NCBI RefSeq assembly: GCF_000235745.1
Contig: NZ_AGSX01000010.1
Span: 1-64,000 of the forward strand
Length of the DNA stretch: 64,000 bases
Direction: 5' to 3'
DNA from: Stutzerimonas stutzeri SDM-LAC
GTDB lineage: Bacteria; Pseudomonadota; Gammaproteobacteria; Pseudomonadales; Pseudomonadaceae
Numbering within the stretch: the stretch's first letter is position 1; every line of letters begins with the position of its first letter. Positions 1 through 9,830 of this stretch are shown here, piece by piece. A program made the translations under genes and the position numbers. The notes under the pieces are model-generated. The model was given only the letters and a program-made list of their open reading frames with translations, ran no database searches and was not told where the DNA came from.

Positions 1-328
1 GCTCGGTGATCACGCGCAGGCCACGCTTGTGCGCTTCGGCAATGAAGCGCCTGGCGTCGGCCATGGTGCCGTAGTCCGGATGCACGCCGCGGTACTCGGC
101 GATGTCATAGCCGTCGTCACGACGCGGCGACGGGTAGAACGGCAGCAGCCAGACGGTATTCACCCCCAGGTCGGCGATGTAGTCGAGTTTGTCGATCAAC
201 CCCTGAAAGTCGCCTACACCGTCGTTGTTGGAGTCGAAAAAGGATTTCAGGTGGACCTGATAGACCACCGCATCCTTGTACCAAAGAGGATCCTTGATAA
301 AGGCAGCAGGTTTGCGTGCTCTTGCCAT
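1..328 (-). CDS. treS: trehalose synthase TreS (5' part only)
   Basis: Only the N-terminal 109 codons are in the window; the gene runs off the left edge. The start is the ATG at 326-328. The product begins MARARKPAAFIKDPLWYKDA and continues with the GH13 block YQVHLKSFFDSNNDGVGDF and the NTVWLLPFYPSPRRDDGYD region, typical of maltose alpha-D-glucosyltransferase (maltose to trehalose interconversion in the cytoplasm). In pseudomonads treS is often fused to a maltokinase domain and followed by glgB; neither can be seen here. It follows glgE on the same strand after a 143-bp AT-rich gap, consistent with a glgE-treS unit of the alpha-glucan/trehalose pathway. Confidence 0.9.
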   Translation of the reverse strand, partial: MARARKPAAFIKDPLWYKDAVVYQVHLKSFFDSNNDGVGDFQGLIDKLDYIADLGVNTVWLLPFYPSPRRDDGYDIAEYRGVHPDYGTMADARRFIAEAHKRGLRVITE

Positions 329-471
329 GGTCTCGTTCCCTTTATCTGCCTCACGGCTGCCCCATATCAGGAGCCGGCCGAGGCGCAAAAGTAAGCCAAT
401 CAGTCTATAAGTTACGTCATCTATCGTTTACAAATTACTGATAAATAACGCCTTATATCGTTCTTAATAAA

Positions 472-2484
472 TCACTTTAAGTCTGGATCCATGGCATCCG
501 AGCTGATGCGCCAAATGCCAAACGGCAGGTGCCACGGTTCGATGCGCATCCACTGAGTTTTGCCGTACCAGGTCCAGCGATGCCCATTCATGAGGTCTTC
601 GCCGCGGGTTTCGGCATCGTCTGGCAGGCCCAGCTCCCAGAGCGGGAGCTCGAAATGCGCTTCCTGCGCGTTGTGCGGATCGAGGCTGATCGCGACGAGA
701 ATGAAGTTCTTGAGATCCGGCGTACGCTTGCCGAAGAAGAAGATGTTGTCGTTATGGGCCGTGTACGCCTTGAAGCCGAGATGCGTCTGCAACGCCGGGT
801 TCTGTCGACGGATGCGGTTGAGCTGAGCGATCTCCGCGACGATGTTGCCAGGTGCGTGATAGTCCCGAACCCGAATCTGATACTTCTCTGAATCCAGGTA
901 CTCTTCCTTGCCCGGAATGGCGGCTGACTCGCACAGTTCGAAGCCCGAGTACATGCCCCACAGCCCGGAACCCATGGTCGCCAGCGCCGCACGGATCAGG
1001 AATCCTGCGCGGCCGGAGTCATGCAGGAAGAACGGGTTGATGTCCGGTGTATTGACGAAGAAATTCGGACGGTAGCAGTCGCGTAGCGGATGCTCGTTCA
1101 GCTCGCTGAAGTACTCGCTGAGCTCCGCCTTGTTGTTGCGCCAGGTGAAGTAGGTGTAGCTCTGGTTGAAACCAACCTTGCCCAGGCGCGCCATCATCGC
1201 CGGCTTGGTAAAGGCCTCGGAGAGGAACATCACATCCGGGTCGCGCTCGCGGATGTCGGCAATCATCCACTCCCAGAATGGCAATGGCTTGGTGTGTGGA
1301 TTATCGACGCGGAAGATCTTCACGCCCTGCTCCACCCAATGCCAGATCACGTCGCGCAGCGCGATCCAGAGATCGGGCATGGCATCTTCGGCGTAAAAGT
1401 CGACGTTGACGATGTCCTGGTATTTCTTGGGAGGGTTTTCCGCATAGCGGATGGTCCCGTCCGGTCGCCAGGAGAACCAGCCCGGATGCTCCTGCAGCCA
1501 GGGGTGATCCTGCGAACATTGAATGGCGAAGTCGAGGGCGATCTCCAGGCCGTGCTCACGGGCAGCAGCGACAAGGGCGCGGAAGTCGTCGAGCGTGCCT
1601 AGCTCAGGATGGACCGCATCGTGCCCGCCGGCTTCGCTACCGATTGCATAGGGGCTGCCTGGATCATCCGGGCCAGCCTGCAGCGTATTGTTCGGTCCCT
1701 TGCGGTGTTGCCGGCCAATGGGATGAATCGGCGTGAAATAAAGGACGTCGAAGCCCATGTCGCGGATCGACGGCAAACGCTTGTGCACGTCATGAAAGGT
1801 ACCGTGACGGTTTGGGTCATCGGTTTCGGAGCGCGGGAACAGCTCGTACCAGCTGGCGAACAGCGCAAGCGGCCGCTCCACCTCGATAGGAAACACCTCG
1901 CTTCGACTGCAATGTTCACGCGGGTCAGCGTCAGCCATCGCCGCGGCCGTTTCATTGGCCAGCATCACCGAGACGCGCTCATCGTCCAGGTGCGCCATGC
2001 TCAGTCGATGCAGCAGATCATCGATGATCGCCTTGGTTTCGCCCTGCACGCGCCCGCTGGCGCGCTCCAGCAACAGACGACCCTCTTCCAGCTCAAGCTG
2101 AACCGGAACCCCGGCGGTGTGCTTCTTCGAAAGCTCGTAGCGGTAGGTCTCGTAGATATCCCACCAGGCCTCGATCATGAACTCGTGCGAGGCAACCTGC
2201 GTCGGCGTGAACTGCCCTTCCCAGCTGTCGTTACCGATCAGCTTGAGCCGAGCGCGGCGCCAGGTGGTTTCGTCTTTGGTCCGCCAGCAAATCGTCGCAG
2301 CGAGCTGATCGTGCCCATCGGCGAAGATCTTGCTCGTAACGTTGATCGGGTGGCCGATGGTCGCCTTCGCAGCAAACCGCCCTCCTTCCAACACGGGTTG
2401 GGTCGATTCAATAGCAATGCGCGGCATCCGCAAGGCCTGTTCAAGTCGGGGGTGAATCACCGGATGGGGCTTTGCATCGGTCAT
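472..2484 (-). CDS. glgE: alpha-1,4-glucan:maltose-1-phosphate maltosyltransferase GlgE
   Basis: A 670-residue GH13 enzyme that transfers maltose from maltose-1-phosphate onto alpha-1,4-glucans, in the cytoplasm. Length fits the family. The middle carries FRVDNPHTKPLPFWEW, with the expected nucleophile Asp, followed by FLSEAFTKP with the acid/base Glu; upstream is GFDVLYFTPIHPIG, a GlgE-type block. The reading frame extends 16 codons further upstream, but I chose the internal ATG at 2482-2484 because AGGAG lies just before it and the product then starts MTDAKPHPVI as in relatives. It is followed by treS on the same strand, the usual partner in the GlgE pathway. Confidence 0.93.
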   Translation of the reverse strand: MTDAKPHPVIHPRLEQALRMPRIAIESTQPVLEGGRFAAKATIGHPINVTSKIFADGHDQLAATICWRTKDETTWRRARLKLIGNDSWEGQFTPTQVASHEFMIEAWWDIYETYRYELSKKHTAGVPVQLELEEGRLLLERASGRVQGETKAIIDDLLHRLSMAHLDDERVSVMLANETAAAMADADPREHCSRSEVFPIEVERPLALFASWYELFPRSETDDPNRHGTFHDVHKRLPSIRDMGFDVLYFTPIHPIGRQHRKGPNNTLQAGPDDPGSPYAIGSEAGGHDAVHPELGTLDDFRALVAAAREHGLEIALDFAIQCSQDHPWLQEHPGWFSWRPDGTIRYAENPPKKYQDIVNVDFYAEDAMPDLWIALRDVIWHWVEQGVKIFRVDNPHTKPLPFWEWMIADIRERDPDVMFLSEAFTKPAMMARLGKVGFNQSYTYFTWRNNKAELSEYFSELNEHPLRDCYRPNFFVNTPDINPFFLHDSGRAGFLIRAALATMGSGLWGMYSGFELCESAAIPGKEEYLDSEKYQIRVRDYHAPGNIVAEIAQLNRIRRQNPALQTHLGFKAYTAHNDNIFFFGKRTPDLKNFILVAISLDPHNAQEAHFELPLWELGLPDDAETRGEDLMNGHRWTWYGKTQWMRIEPWHLPFGIWRISSDAMDPDLK

Positions 2485-2815
2485 CGAACGGGGCTCCTGA
2501 GCGAAATGGCAGCAAACGGCAAAACCACCCACTCGGGATCTGCACCGGGCGGGGCTGGCTATACCGGCAGAAAACCCGTTGCGGGCTTTCTCGGGCTCTG
2601 TTCTTTCCGAACCAAAGGAGGCCTTAAAAGTTCAGCAGAAACGACCGTTGTCCTTGCCGCAGAGCGCGTGGCGCCGAGCGTTGCTTGGAGCGGAGTTACG
2701 TGCGGCCATTCGCGGTCGAGACCGCTCCCACGGGCATGGAGTGGGTTTTCAGGTCGATGTGCCGTCGTCAGGCTCGGGTGGCATTTCCTATTGGGGCGAT
2801 GCGCAAACTGCTGGA

Positions 2816-2930
2816 GTTGGGCTTTTCGTTGGTGCGCAACTGCGGAGTTGGGCTTGTGTTGGGTCAATGTGCAGCTGCTGAGTTGGGCTTTTCATTGGAT
2901 CAATGTGCAGCTGCGGGGGTTGGCTTTTCG
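2816..2930. repeat. degenerate tandem repeat, three units plus a partial
   Basis: Units begin at about 2816, 2847 and 2882, each starting gttgggctt, with a partial unit from 2920 (ttggcttttcg) leading into the inverted REP copy. Units are 31-38 bp and share gtgcgcaactgc / gtgcagctgc near their ends. Unit lengths differ and there is no spacer-repeat structure. Confidence 0.65.
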
Positions 2931-2990
2931 TGGGAGCGGTCTTGACCGCGAAGCTGTGTGCGGCCCATTCGCGGTCGAGACCGCACCCAC
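2930..2990. repeat. inverted REP pair (REPIN-like)
   Basis: The unit at 2930-2952 is the reverse complement, with two mismatches, of the unit at 2968-2990; the two are separated by 15 bp, so the pair can form a long hairpin. A third copy in direct orientation is at 2709-2731, and another inverted pair of the same family lies at 14097-14190. Confidence 0.7.
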
Positions 2991-3095
2991 GGGGGCGGAG
3001 TGGGTTTTCAGGTCGATGCGCAAGCTGCCGGCGCTGGGCCTTTCGTGAGGTAAAGAGCTTGAGGTTACAGCCCAAGCCCCGAAGCTCGCGGCAGG

Positions 3096-4025
3096 CTAAT
3101 CATCGCCCGCTATCAGCAAGGGGTTGTAACCGCTACGGCCATATTCACCCTGTTCGGCGAGCAGGATATCGAGCGCAAGGCTGGCGAGGTCATCCGCAAC
3201 GGGGTCAGCGCGGCCGTGCTCTTCACGCAGCATGACCTTCAGGTAGCTATGACACTCGCCGCACGATTCTGCCTGCACCGGCATGGCGGGCTTGCCTTGC
3301 TCATCGTCGAGCGCGAGGTACAACAGCTTCGAGGCGCTGTCACAAACGCTGCACTTGAGACGCTCCAGGTGCCACTCGGTAGCACACAGCGAGCAATGCA
3401 GATAACGCACCCCAGCGCGATGACGCTCGTTATGAATGACACTGGCGACAGGTGGCGAACCGCAGGACGGGCACAGCCCCTTTGCTTCGCCCTCGGGCTT
3501 ATCCGGCGGCCGAGGCAGGGCTATCGCCAGTCTCATCCAGCTAATCTGCAGCCCAGCTGCGACCAGTGGCAGCAGTGGCCGGGTGGTGTCATTGCCGGAG
3601 CGCGCTTCGAGGATTTCATCGGCCAATTCATCGAGCTGCTCGCGGGAAAATTCCCTGAGCTTCTTGAACAAAGGTCGCTGAATTTCACCGACATGCAGCT
3701 CCATTGCATCGAGCATCGACAGCAGGTCTTCATGCCACGGGACGTCACGTTTCAAGGCCTGGAAGCCAAGCGGCGGCAAGCCATGCTTGAGTGCCTGATC
3801 GAACGCATCCTCAGCCGGTCGCCAGGACGGTTCGCGTTCGTTGAGCACTTGGTGCTGGGCTTGCACCAGCCGCGCCATGAAGGCGAGAAACTCGTCCAGC
3901 GGCGGAACCTGCTGGACCAGCTCCCGCAGTCGCGTAGCGCGCTTGCTGAACACGTTGGCGTTCGGCAACACCACGTTCGGCGCTTCCATGATCCCCGAAG
4001 GCGCACTTCCAAAAGAGTGGTTCAC
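3096..4025 (-). CDS. fdhE: formate dehydrogenase accessory protein FdhE
   Basis: A 309-residue cytoplasmic protein needed for maturation/activity of respiratory formate dehydrogenase. The C-terminal half contains the paired CxxC motifs typical of the family: CPSCG, CSLC, CSVC and CGEC. The start is GTG at 4023-4025 with AAGGAGC immediately upstream. It is the last gene of the fdnG-fdnH-fdnI-fdhE run, 9 bp after fdnI, so probably cotranscribed. In P. aeruginosa the sel genes follow this gene; here a REP-rich gap follows, so the selenocysteine machinery must be encoded elsewhere. Confidence 0.92.
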   Translation of the reverse strand: MNHSFGSAPSGIMEAPNVVLPNANVFSKRATRLRELVQQVPPLDEFLAFMARLVQAQHQVLNEREPSWRPAEDAFDQALKHGLPPLGFQALKRDVPWHEDLLSMLDAMELHVGEIQRPLFKKLREFSREQLDELADEILEARSGNDTTRPLLPLVAAGLQISWMRLAIALPRPPDKPEGEAKGLCPSCGSPPVASVIHNERHRAGVRYLHCSLCATEWHLERLKCSVCDSASKLLYLALDDEQGKPAMPVQAESCGECHSYLKVMLREEHGRADPVADDLASLALDILLAEQGEYGRSGYNPLLIAGDD

Positions 4026-4034
4026 TGCAGCTCC

Positions 4035-4727
4035 TTAAGTTCGTTTCGACGGCACGTCACGATTGGGCGAAAGACCGCCCGGATCGTCGTGGCCTCCCTT
4101 GCGGCGTACCTCGTCATACCAGAGACCGTGGTGATGGCGCGCCCAGGCGTGACTTACACGGCCCTGAGTCATCGCGCGCACCGAGCCTTTCACCCAGATC
4201 GCCGAATAGATGTGAATCACCAGCGTGATGATTGCGATGAAGGCGGTATACGCGTGGATCGTCACCGCCCAGCGCAGCGCCCAGATCGGCATTTCGTCCG
4301 CGAACCAGGGCCGCCAGATAACAATGCCGGTCACCAGCAACACCGGGACCGTGGCAAGAAAGATCCAGTACACCATCTTCTGCCCCGCATTGTTCTTACC
4401 CACCGGCGGCAGGCGCTCATCGCGGTTGGCCAGAACATCGCGGATCTGCTTCATCCATTGCACATCGTGGCGGCGGATCAGGTTGTCAGTGAAAAACCGC
4501 ACGGCCTGAATAACGAAGAACAGCGACATGAACACGCCGATGTACGGATGGACGATACGCGTCGGCTCCGGCCCTCCGAACAGCCCGGTAAGCGCGAAGA
4601 ACGCCGGATAGAACAGCGACAGGCCGCTCAATGTAAGCAGCACGAAACTGATCGCGACGAGCCAGTGGTTGACGCGGGTCCACCATCCGTAACGGAGAAT
4701 GCCGTGTTTCACATTGGAGTGGCTCAT
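4035..4727 (-). CDS. fdnI: formate dehydrogenase-N cytochrome b556 subunit (gamma)
   Basis: A 230-residue inner-membrane diheme cytochrome b that passes electrons from the iron-sulfur subunit to quinone. Hydrophobic segments near residues 18-38, 52-72, 112-132 and 150-172 fit the four-helix FdnI/FdoI fold; His residues in the first helix ([12 protein letters not shown]), in the second and in [15 protein letters not shown] are candidate heme ligands. The ATG overlaps the fdnH stop (ATGA), showing translational coupling. Ends 9 bp before fdhE. Confidence 0.92.
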   Translation of the reverse strand: MSHSNVKHGILRYGWWTRVNHWLVAISFVLLTLSGLSLFYPAFFALTGLFGGPEPTRIVHPYIGVFMSLFFVIQAVRFFTDNLIRRHDVQWMKQIRDVLANRDERLPPVGKNNAGQKMVYWIFLATVPVLLVTGIVIWRPWFADEMPIWALRWAVTIHAYTAFIAIITLVIHIYSAIWVKGSVRAMTQGRVSHAWARHHHGLWYDEVRRKGGHDDPGGLSPNRDVPSKRT

Positions 4728-5659
4728 AACCGGTCCTCCCCTCGCCTGTCGAGCTCACGCGCGGCGTGCGCCTTTTCCGGATCCGGATCATCCTCCGGCT
4801 CTTCCTTGGGCCCCTTCATTACGTAATGGAAGAAGCCCGCCAGCACCGACATGCCCAGCGCCACCGACATGATCGGCTTGGTGATGCCCTTCCAGAGCTC
4901 CACAGTCGGAGCGATGTGCGGGTCCTTCGGCAGGCCGCTGTAAATCTCCGGCTTGTCGGCGTGCTGCAGCACATACATCACATGGGTGCCGCCAACACCT
5001 TGCGGGTTATAGATGCCGGCGTTCTTGTAGCCGCGTTCGTTAAGGTTCGCGACCCGATGAGCGCCGTAGTCAAGCATGTCCTCCTTGGTGCCAAACATGA
5101 TGGCCGAGGTCGGGCAACTCTTGACACACGCCGGCTCCAGCCCGTGATAGACACGATCCGAACAGAGCGTGCACTTGTAGGCCTTGTTATCGCGCTGCGA
5201 GATTCGGGGGATGTCGAACGGACAGCCCGCTACGCAGTAGCCGCAGCCAATGCAGTGCTCGGAATTGAAGTCGACGATACCGTTGGCGTACTGCACGATC
5301 GCACCGGGTGACGGGCATGCCTTGAGGCAACCCGGCTCGGCGCAATGCATGCAGTTGTCCTTGCGGATCAGCCATTCGAGGTTGCCCTGCTCGTCCTCGT
5401 ATTCGCTGAAACGCATCACCTCGAACGATTCGGCCGTCAGGTCGATGGGGTTGTCGTATACGCCATGGCAATGCCCTACCTCGTCACGCAGGTCGTTCCA
5501 CTCCGAACACGCCACTTGGCAGGCTTTACAGCCGATGCAGACCGACACGTCGATCAGTTTGGCGACGGGCTCTACCCCGCCCTGGCGGACCTGGGGAGAA
5601 GGCGTCGTGGTCGCTGATCGCGCGACGATGTTTTGCAGGTTGATCTGGTCTCCTCGCAT
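4724..5659 (-). CDS. fdnH: formate dehydrogenase-N iron-sulfur subunit (beta)
   Basis: A 311-residue ferredoxin-type subunit carrying electrons from FdnG to FdnI. Four Cys clusters are visible: [37 protein letters not shown] and [20 protein letters not shown], as for four [4Fe-4S] centres. A single hydrophobic segment near residues 255-275 ([20 protein letters not shown]) would anchor it in the membrane. Starts 10 bp after the fdnG stop and overlaps fdnI by four bases. Confidence 0.93.
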   Translation of the reverse strand: MRGDQINLQNIVARSATTTPSPQVRQGGVEPVAKLIDVSVCIGCKACQVACSEWNDLRDEVGHCHGVYDNPIDLTAESFEVMRFSEYEDEQGNLEWLIRKDNCMHCAEPGCLKACPSPGAIVQYANGIVDFNSEHCIGCGYCVAGCPFDIPRISQRDNKAYKCTLCSDRVYHGLEPACVKSCPTSAIMFGTKEDMLDYGAHRVANLNERGYKNAGIYNPQGVGGTHVMYVLQHADKPEIYSGLPKDPHIAPTVELWKGITKPIMSVALGMSVLAGFFHYVMKGPKEEPEDDPDPEKAHAARELDRRGEDRL

Positions 5660-5668
5660 AGCCTTCTC

Positions 5669-8600
5669 CTAGAGCTTCTCGACGTTCACCAGGAATGACT
5701 TGAATTCCGGTGTTTGCGTATTGCCGTCGCCCACGAATGGGGTCAGGGAGTTGGTCAGGTGGGCCTTGCGAGCGACGCCCTTGAAGCCAAAGTGCAGCGG
5801 GATGCCGATCTGGTGAACGGTTCGTCCGTCCACTTGCAACGGCACCATGCGCTTGGTCACTACAGCCACGGCCTCGATATAGCCCCGTTTGGAGCGCACC
5901 CGCACCCGCTCGCCCTGCGCGATGCCGAGCTCGCCGGCCAACACCTCGCTGATCTCGATGAATTTCTCCGGTTGCATGATCGAGTTCAGCAGCGCGTGAG
6001 TCGTCCAGAAATGGAAGTGCTCGGTCAGCCGGTATGTCGTTGCCGCGTACGGAAACTCCTTGTTCGTACCAAAATCGTCACGGTCCTGCGGGAATACCCG
6101 GACGATGGGGTTGTGGTACGCGATCGGATTGTTCGGGTGCAGCGGGTTGCGGTCGATCGGACTTTCCATCGGCTCGTAGTGCTCCGGGAACGGACCTTCG
6201 TTCAGCCATTCACTGGCAAAGAAGTGCCCGGTACCGGTCTGCGTGACGATGAAAGGCCCAACGCCGGCCGACGGCGGCGTGAATATCGGGTAGTCCGGTA
6301 CGTCAGCGCCGATCCAGCGCTCGCCGTTCCACCAGATGAACGCCTTGTTCGGCGCCCATGGCGTCCCGTCCGGCCGCGCCGAGGCACGGTTGTAGAGCAG
6401 CCGGCGGTTCATCGGCCAGGCCCAGGCCCAGCCGAGCGTGGTGCCGGTGTCGTACGGGTCGCTGTTATCGCGCCGCGCCATCATGTTGCCGGCCTCGGTA
6501 TAGGCACCCGAGTAGATCCAGCAACCACAGGCGGTACTGCCGTCGTCACGCAGTTGGCTGAAATCATCCAGCAGCTGCCCGGCGCGCTTGATGACGTTGC
6601 CTTTGTCGTCCGTGATATCAGCCAGCGCGCGACCGTTGTATTCCTTGGCCAGCTCTTCGGCCGATGGATACAGCGGGTTGGTGTAGTTCCAGGAGAGGTT
6701 GAGGATCGGCTCGGGAAACGCACCCCCTTCAGCCTGATACATCGCTTTCAGACGGACCATCACCTGCGCCAGGATCTCCGTATCAGTGGCGGCCTCACCG
6801 GGTGGCGGCGCCGCCTTGATATGCCACTGCAACCAGCGAGAACTGTTGGTGATCGAGCCATCATCCTCAGCAAAGCACGTCGTGGGCAGGCGGAACACTT
6901 CCGTAGCGATTTCGGCCGGGTTGACCGGGTTGAACTCGCCATAGTTCTTCCAGAACTCACCTGTTTCGACTTCCAGCGGGTCCATGATGACCAGCCACTT
7001 GAGTTTGGATAACCCCTCGGTGACTTTCCGCTTGTTCGGGAACGAGGCCAGAATGTTGAAACCCTGACAGAAGGCCCCTGTCATCTCGCCCTTGGTCATC
7101 TGATTGACCGCATAGAGCACGTCGTACAGCGGCGCCGACAGCTTCGGCAGCCAGTCGTAGCACCAATTGTTTTCTTTGGTTGCCACGTCGCCATACCAAT
7201 CCTTCATCAGGCTGACATGGAAGCGCTCGTAGAACTTCCAGTAGGACACTTCACCCTGCAGCAGCGGCGGCTTGACGCGGGTTTTCATGTAGTCCTGATA
7301 GTTCTGCAGGTTGGCCGAAGGCAGATTCAGGTAGCCAGGCAGCAGGTTCGACAGCAAGCCGATATCGGTCAGGCCCTGAATATTGGAGTGGCCGCGCAAG
7401 GCGTTCACGCCGCCGCCAGGCATGCCCATGTTGCCCAGCAGCAGCTGGACCATCGCACCTGTTCGGATGATCTGCGAACCCACGGTGTGCTGCGTCCAGC
7501 CCAGCGCGTACAGGATCGTCATGGTTTTGTCGGGGGCCGAGGTAGCTGCGATCAAGTCCCATATTTCCAGAACCTGTGCGCGCGGCATCCCGGTGATGTT
7601 TTCCACCTGGTCGAGCGTGTAGCGGCTGTAATGCTTGCGCAGTAGCTGGAAGACGCAGCGTGGGTGCTCGAGCGTCGGGTCGGTTTTGGCAAAGCCGTCA
7701 TCGCCGAGCTCGAAGTTCCAGGTGCTGCGATCGTAGGTCCGCTCATCAGGATTGAAGCCGGTGAACAGCCCGTCCTCGAAGCCGAAGCCTTCTTTGACGA
7801 TCAGCGCCGCATCGGTGTAGTTCAGCACGTACTCATGGTTGTAGCGGCCGGTTTCGATCAGGTAATTGATCAAGCCGCCCAGCCAGGCGATGTCCGTCCC
7901 GGTGCGTAGCCAGGCATGGATATCCGAAACCGCCGTCGTGCGGTTGTAGCGCGGGTCAATCGAAATCAGCCGGGCATTATTATGCGTCTTGGCATACATC
8001 ACCCAACGGAAACCGACCGGATGCGCCTCCGCAGAATTACCGCCCATGGAAAGGACGAGGTTTGCATTACCAATGTCGACCCAATGGTTCGTCATGGCAC
8101 CGCGACCAAATGATGGGGCAAGACCTGCCACCGTTGGTCCGTGTCAGACGCGCGCCTGGTTGTCGATGGTCAGAATGCCGAGCGCCCGGGTGATCTTCTG
8201 CGTCAGATACGCCGTCTCGTTAGTGCAGGCCGAAGCCGCCACCATGGAGGTCGTCATCCAGCGATTGACCAGCCGGCCCTGCTCGTCATGGGTCTGGAAA
8301 TTACGGTCGCGGTCTTCCTTCATGTGCCGTGAGATACGGGTGAAGGCTTCATCCCAGCTGATGCGCTTCCATTCGTTGGTATAGGGTTCGCGCACTTCCG
8401 GGTACTTGACCCGCGATGGGCTGTTGATGAAATCCAGCACGCCCGCGCCCCGTGGGCAAAGCGATCCGCGACTGACCGGATGATCCGGGTCGCCTTCAAC
8501 GTGGTAGATCTGGTTGATCACGTTGGCCGCGCCGTCGCCGCGCGAATAGAGCAACATGCCGCAACCTACCGAACAGTAAGTGCAGATGTTGCGGGTGACT

Positions 8601-8737
8601 TTGGCGCCGGTCAGCTTGAAGTGACGAATCGACGCTACGGCTTCATCAGGCGCAAATCCCATCATTGCCATGCTCGATGCGCCTACACCTACCGCACCGA
8701 ACTTCAGGAACTGCCGCCGGGATACTCGCACGGTCAT
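5669..8737 (-). CDS. fdnG: formate dehydrogenase-N catalytic subunit, selenoprotein
   Basis: Molybdenum bis-MGD enzyme oxidising formate to CO2 on the periplasmic face. The full product is 1022 residues when the TGA at 8144-8146 (codon 198) is read as selenocysteine; the context QARV-Sec-HGPTVAGLA matches the active site of selenocysteine FDHs. An N-terminal Tat motif SRRQFLK is followed by a hydrophobic stretch. The [4Fe-4S] site is CTYCSVGC plus SLCPRG. Both halves are in the same frame with no other interruption, so this is one gene, not two and not a pseudogene. First gene of the fdnGHI-fdhE operon; selA, selB and selC are not in this window. Confidence 0.95.
8104..8146 (-). promoter_or_regulatory. 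bacterial SECIS element with the UGA codon
   Basis: Reading the minus strand from the UGA (8146-8144), GACCAA (8139-8134) pairs perfectly with TTGGTC (8109-8104), and an apical helix GGCA/TGCC (8129-8126 with 8120-8117) closes a GGTCT loop (8125-8121). The GGUCU loop and position directly after the UGA match the SelB-binding hairpins of E. coli fdhF and fdnG. Confidence 0.9.
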
Positions 8738-8892
8738 CGGTATCTCCTGTTTCTAATTATGTCTGCTCATCGGTGAGTCGACTGGTACCGCTGCGCCAAG
8801 GTTCAAGTCCGGTGATAGACGGCTTCGGCGCGCTTTGCTGTACAGCCTCAAGCGTAGCTGGGAATTCCCCATTGAAAAGAGGGGTATGACGA

Positions 8893-9813
8893 TCAGGCGT
8901 CGCTTCGGACCGCTTTCAGCAATGCCGCCGACAATCGCTGGCGCATCGAACCGTACCCGGCCCAGGGGTCGGCCTTGAGATGGTCGAGCTGCTCTGGGAG
9001 GTTGTGAATCGTCCATTGGTTTGCCCTGTCGATCTTTTCCAGTTCATCGAGGCTGATCGGCACGGAGACCGGCAGCCCGGGTCGGGCGCGAGCCGAATAG
9101 GCAGCCACGGTACTGGCGCCGCGCTGGTTACGCAGATAGTCGACGAAAATCTTGCCTACACGGTTTTTAGGCCCCATTTTCGCCACGATCTGCTCGGGTG
9201 ATTGTGCGGCCAAACGCTCCGTGACACTGCGGGCAAAGCTGTTGACGCACTCCCAGTCGTGACGACGATCTATCGGCACTACCACATGCATACCGCGACC
9301 CCCACTGGTCTTGAGGAATGCCTTCAAGCCCAACTCTTCTAGAAGCTTCAACGTCAGCCGGGTCGCGTCGATCATGCTCGACCAGGGCAGTTCGGGGTCG
9401 GGGTCCAGGTCGAAAACGATGCGGTCCGGCCGGTCGATCCGGTCGCTGCGGGCGTTCCAGGTGTGGAACTCGACGGTACCCATCTGCACCGCCTCGACCA
9501 CCGCGGTGATACTGTCGGCCTGGATCAGGCGGGCGTGTTCGGGATCGAGTGATTTGTCCAGCACGCGCATGTGCGGCATCTTCAACCGCCCACAGTGGCG
9601 CTGAAAAAAGCTGTCGCCATCGACCCCGTCCGGCGCCCTGACGATAGAAAGCGGCCGTTGGGTCAGATGTGGCATCAACCAGTCGCCGACCGACAGGTAA
9701 TACTGGGCAAGCTGCAGCTTGGTCGCCCCGCTGCGCTCGTCAATGACACGCTGCGGATTGCTGATGCCGATACCGCCCACATCGGGGCGGCTCTTGCTCG
9801 GTTTTTCAGCCAT
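8893..9813 (-). CDS. stand-alone LigD-type NHEJ polymerase (PolDom)
   Basis: A 306-residue archaeo-eukaryotic primase-type polymerase that would add nucleotides at double-strand breaks during bacterial end joining. Catalytic residues are seen: FDLDP with Asp135/Asp137, SGGRGMH with His176, and KIFVDY with Asp225. Their spacing (39 then 49 residues) equals that of Asp671-His710-Asp759 in the P. aeruginosa LigD polymerase domain. The product covers only this domain; no phosphoesterase or ATP-ligase domain is present. The N-terminus looks complete and AGGAG precedes the ATG, so it is not an obvious truncation. Starts 17 bp after ku, so probably cotranscribed. The ligase must be supplied from elsewhere. 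Confidence 0.88.
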   Translation of the reverse strand: MAEKPSKSRPDVGGIGISNPQRVIDERSGATKLQLAQYYLSVGDWLMPHLTQRPLSIVRAPDGVDGDSFFQRHCGRLKMPHMRVLDKSLDPEHARLIQADSITAVVEAVQMGTVEFHTWNARSDRIDRPDRIVFDLDPDPELPWSSMIDATRLTLKLLEELGLKAFLKTSGGRGMHVVVPIDRRHDWECVNSFARSVTERLAAQSPEQIVAKMGPKNRVGKIFVDYLRNQRGASTVAAYSARARPGLPVSVPISLDELEKIDRANQWTIHNLPEQLDHLKADPWAGYGSMRQRLSAALLKAVRSDA

Positions 9814-9830
9814 GCACGCTCCTGTATGAG

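Larger units (their letters stand above)
2485..3095. repeat. gene-free REP-rich intergenic region between fdhE and glgE
   Basis: About 610 bp without a convincing gene. It holds three copies of a 23-bp REP-type palindromic unit (ttcgcggtcgagaccgctcc and following bases, or its complement) at 2709-2731, 2930-2952 (inverted) and 2968-2990. A longer direct duplication covers about 2701-2761 and 2959-3020, sharing the unit plus a gtgggttttcaggtcgatg tail. A degenerate tandem repeat fills 2816-2930. The glgE start and its SD lie at the left end; no clear fdhE terminator was found other than the palindromes. Long open frames here are not supported by codon use or homology. Confidence 0.75.

Noticed and set aside
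2816-2930. Possible CRISPR array
   Set aside because: Units vary in length, there are no distinct spacers, and no cas genes are present.
1609-3048. 479-residue open frame on the plus strand
   Set aside because: It runs antisense to glgE and into repeats; glgE is well supported and this product resembles nothing.
3216-4826. 536-residue open frame on the plus strand
   Set aside because: Antisense to fdhE and fdnI, both with clear family motifs; a GC-rich shadow frame.
5669-8737. fdnG split by a stop codon, as if a pseudogene or two genes
   Set aside because: The stop is TGA at the selenocysteine position, both parts are in one frame, and a full SECIS hairpin follows.
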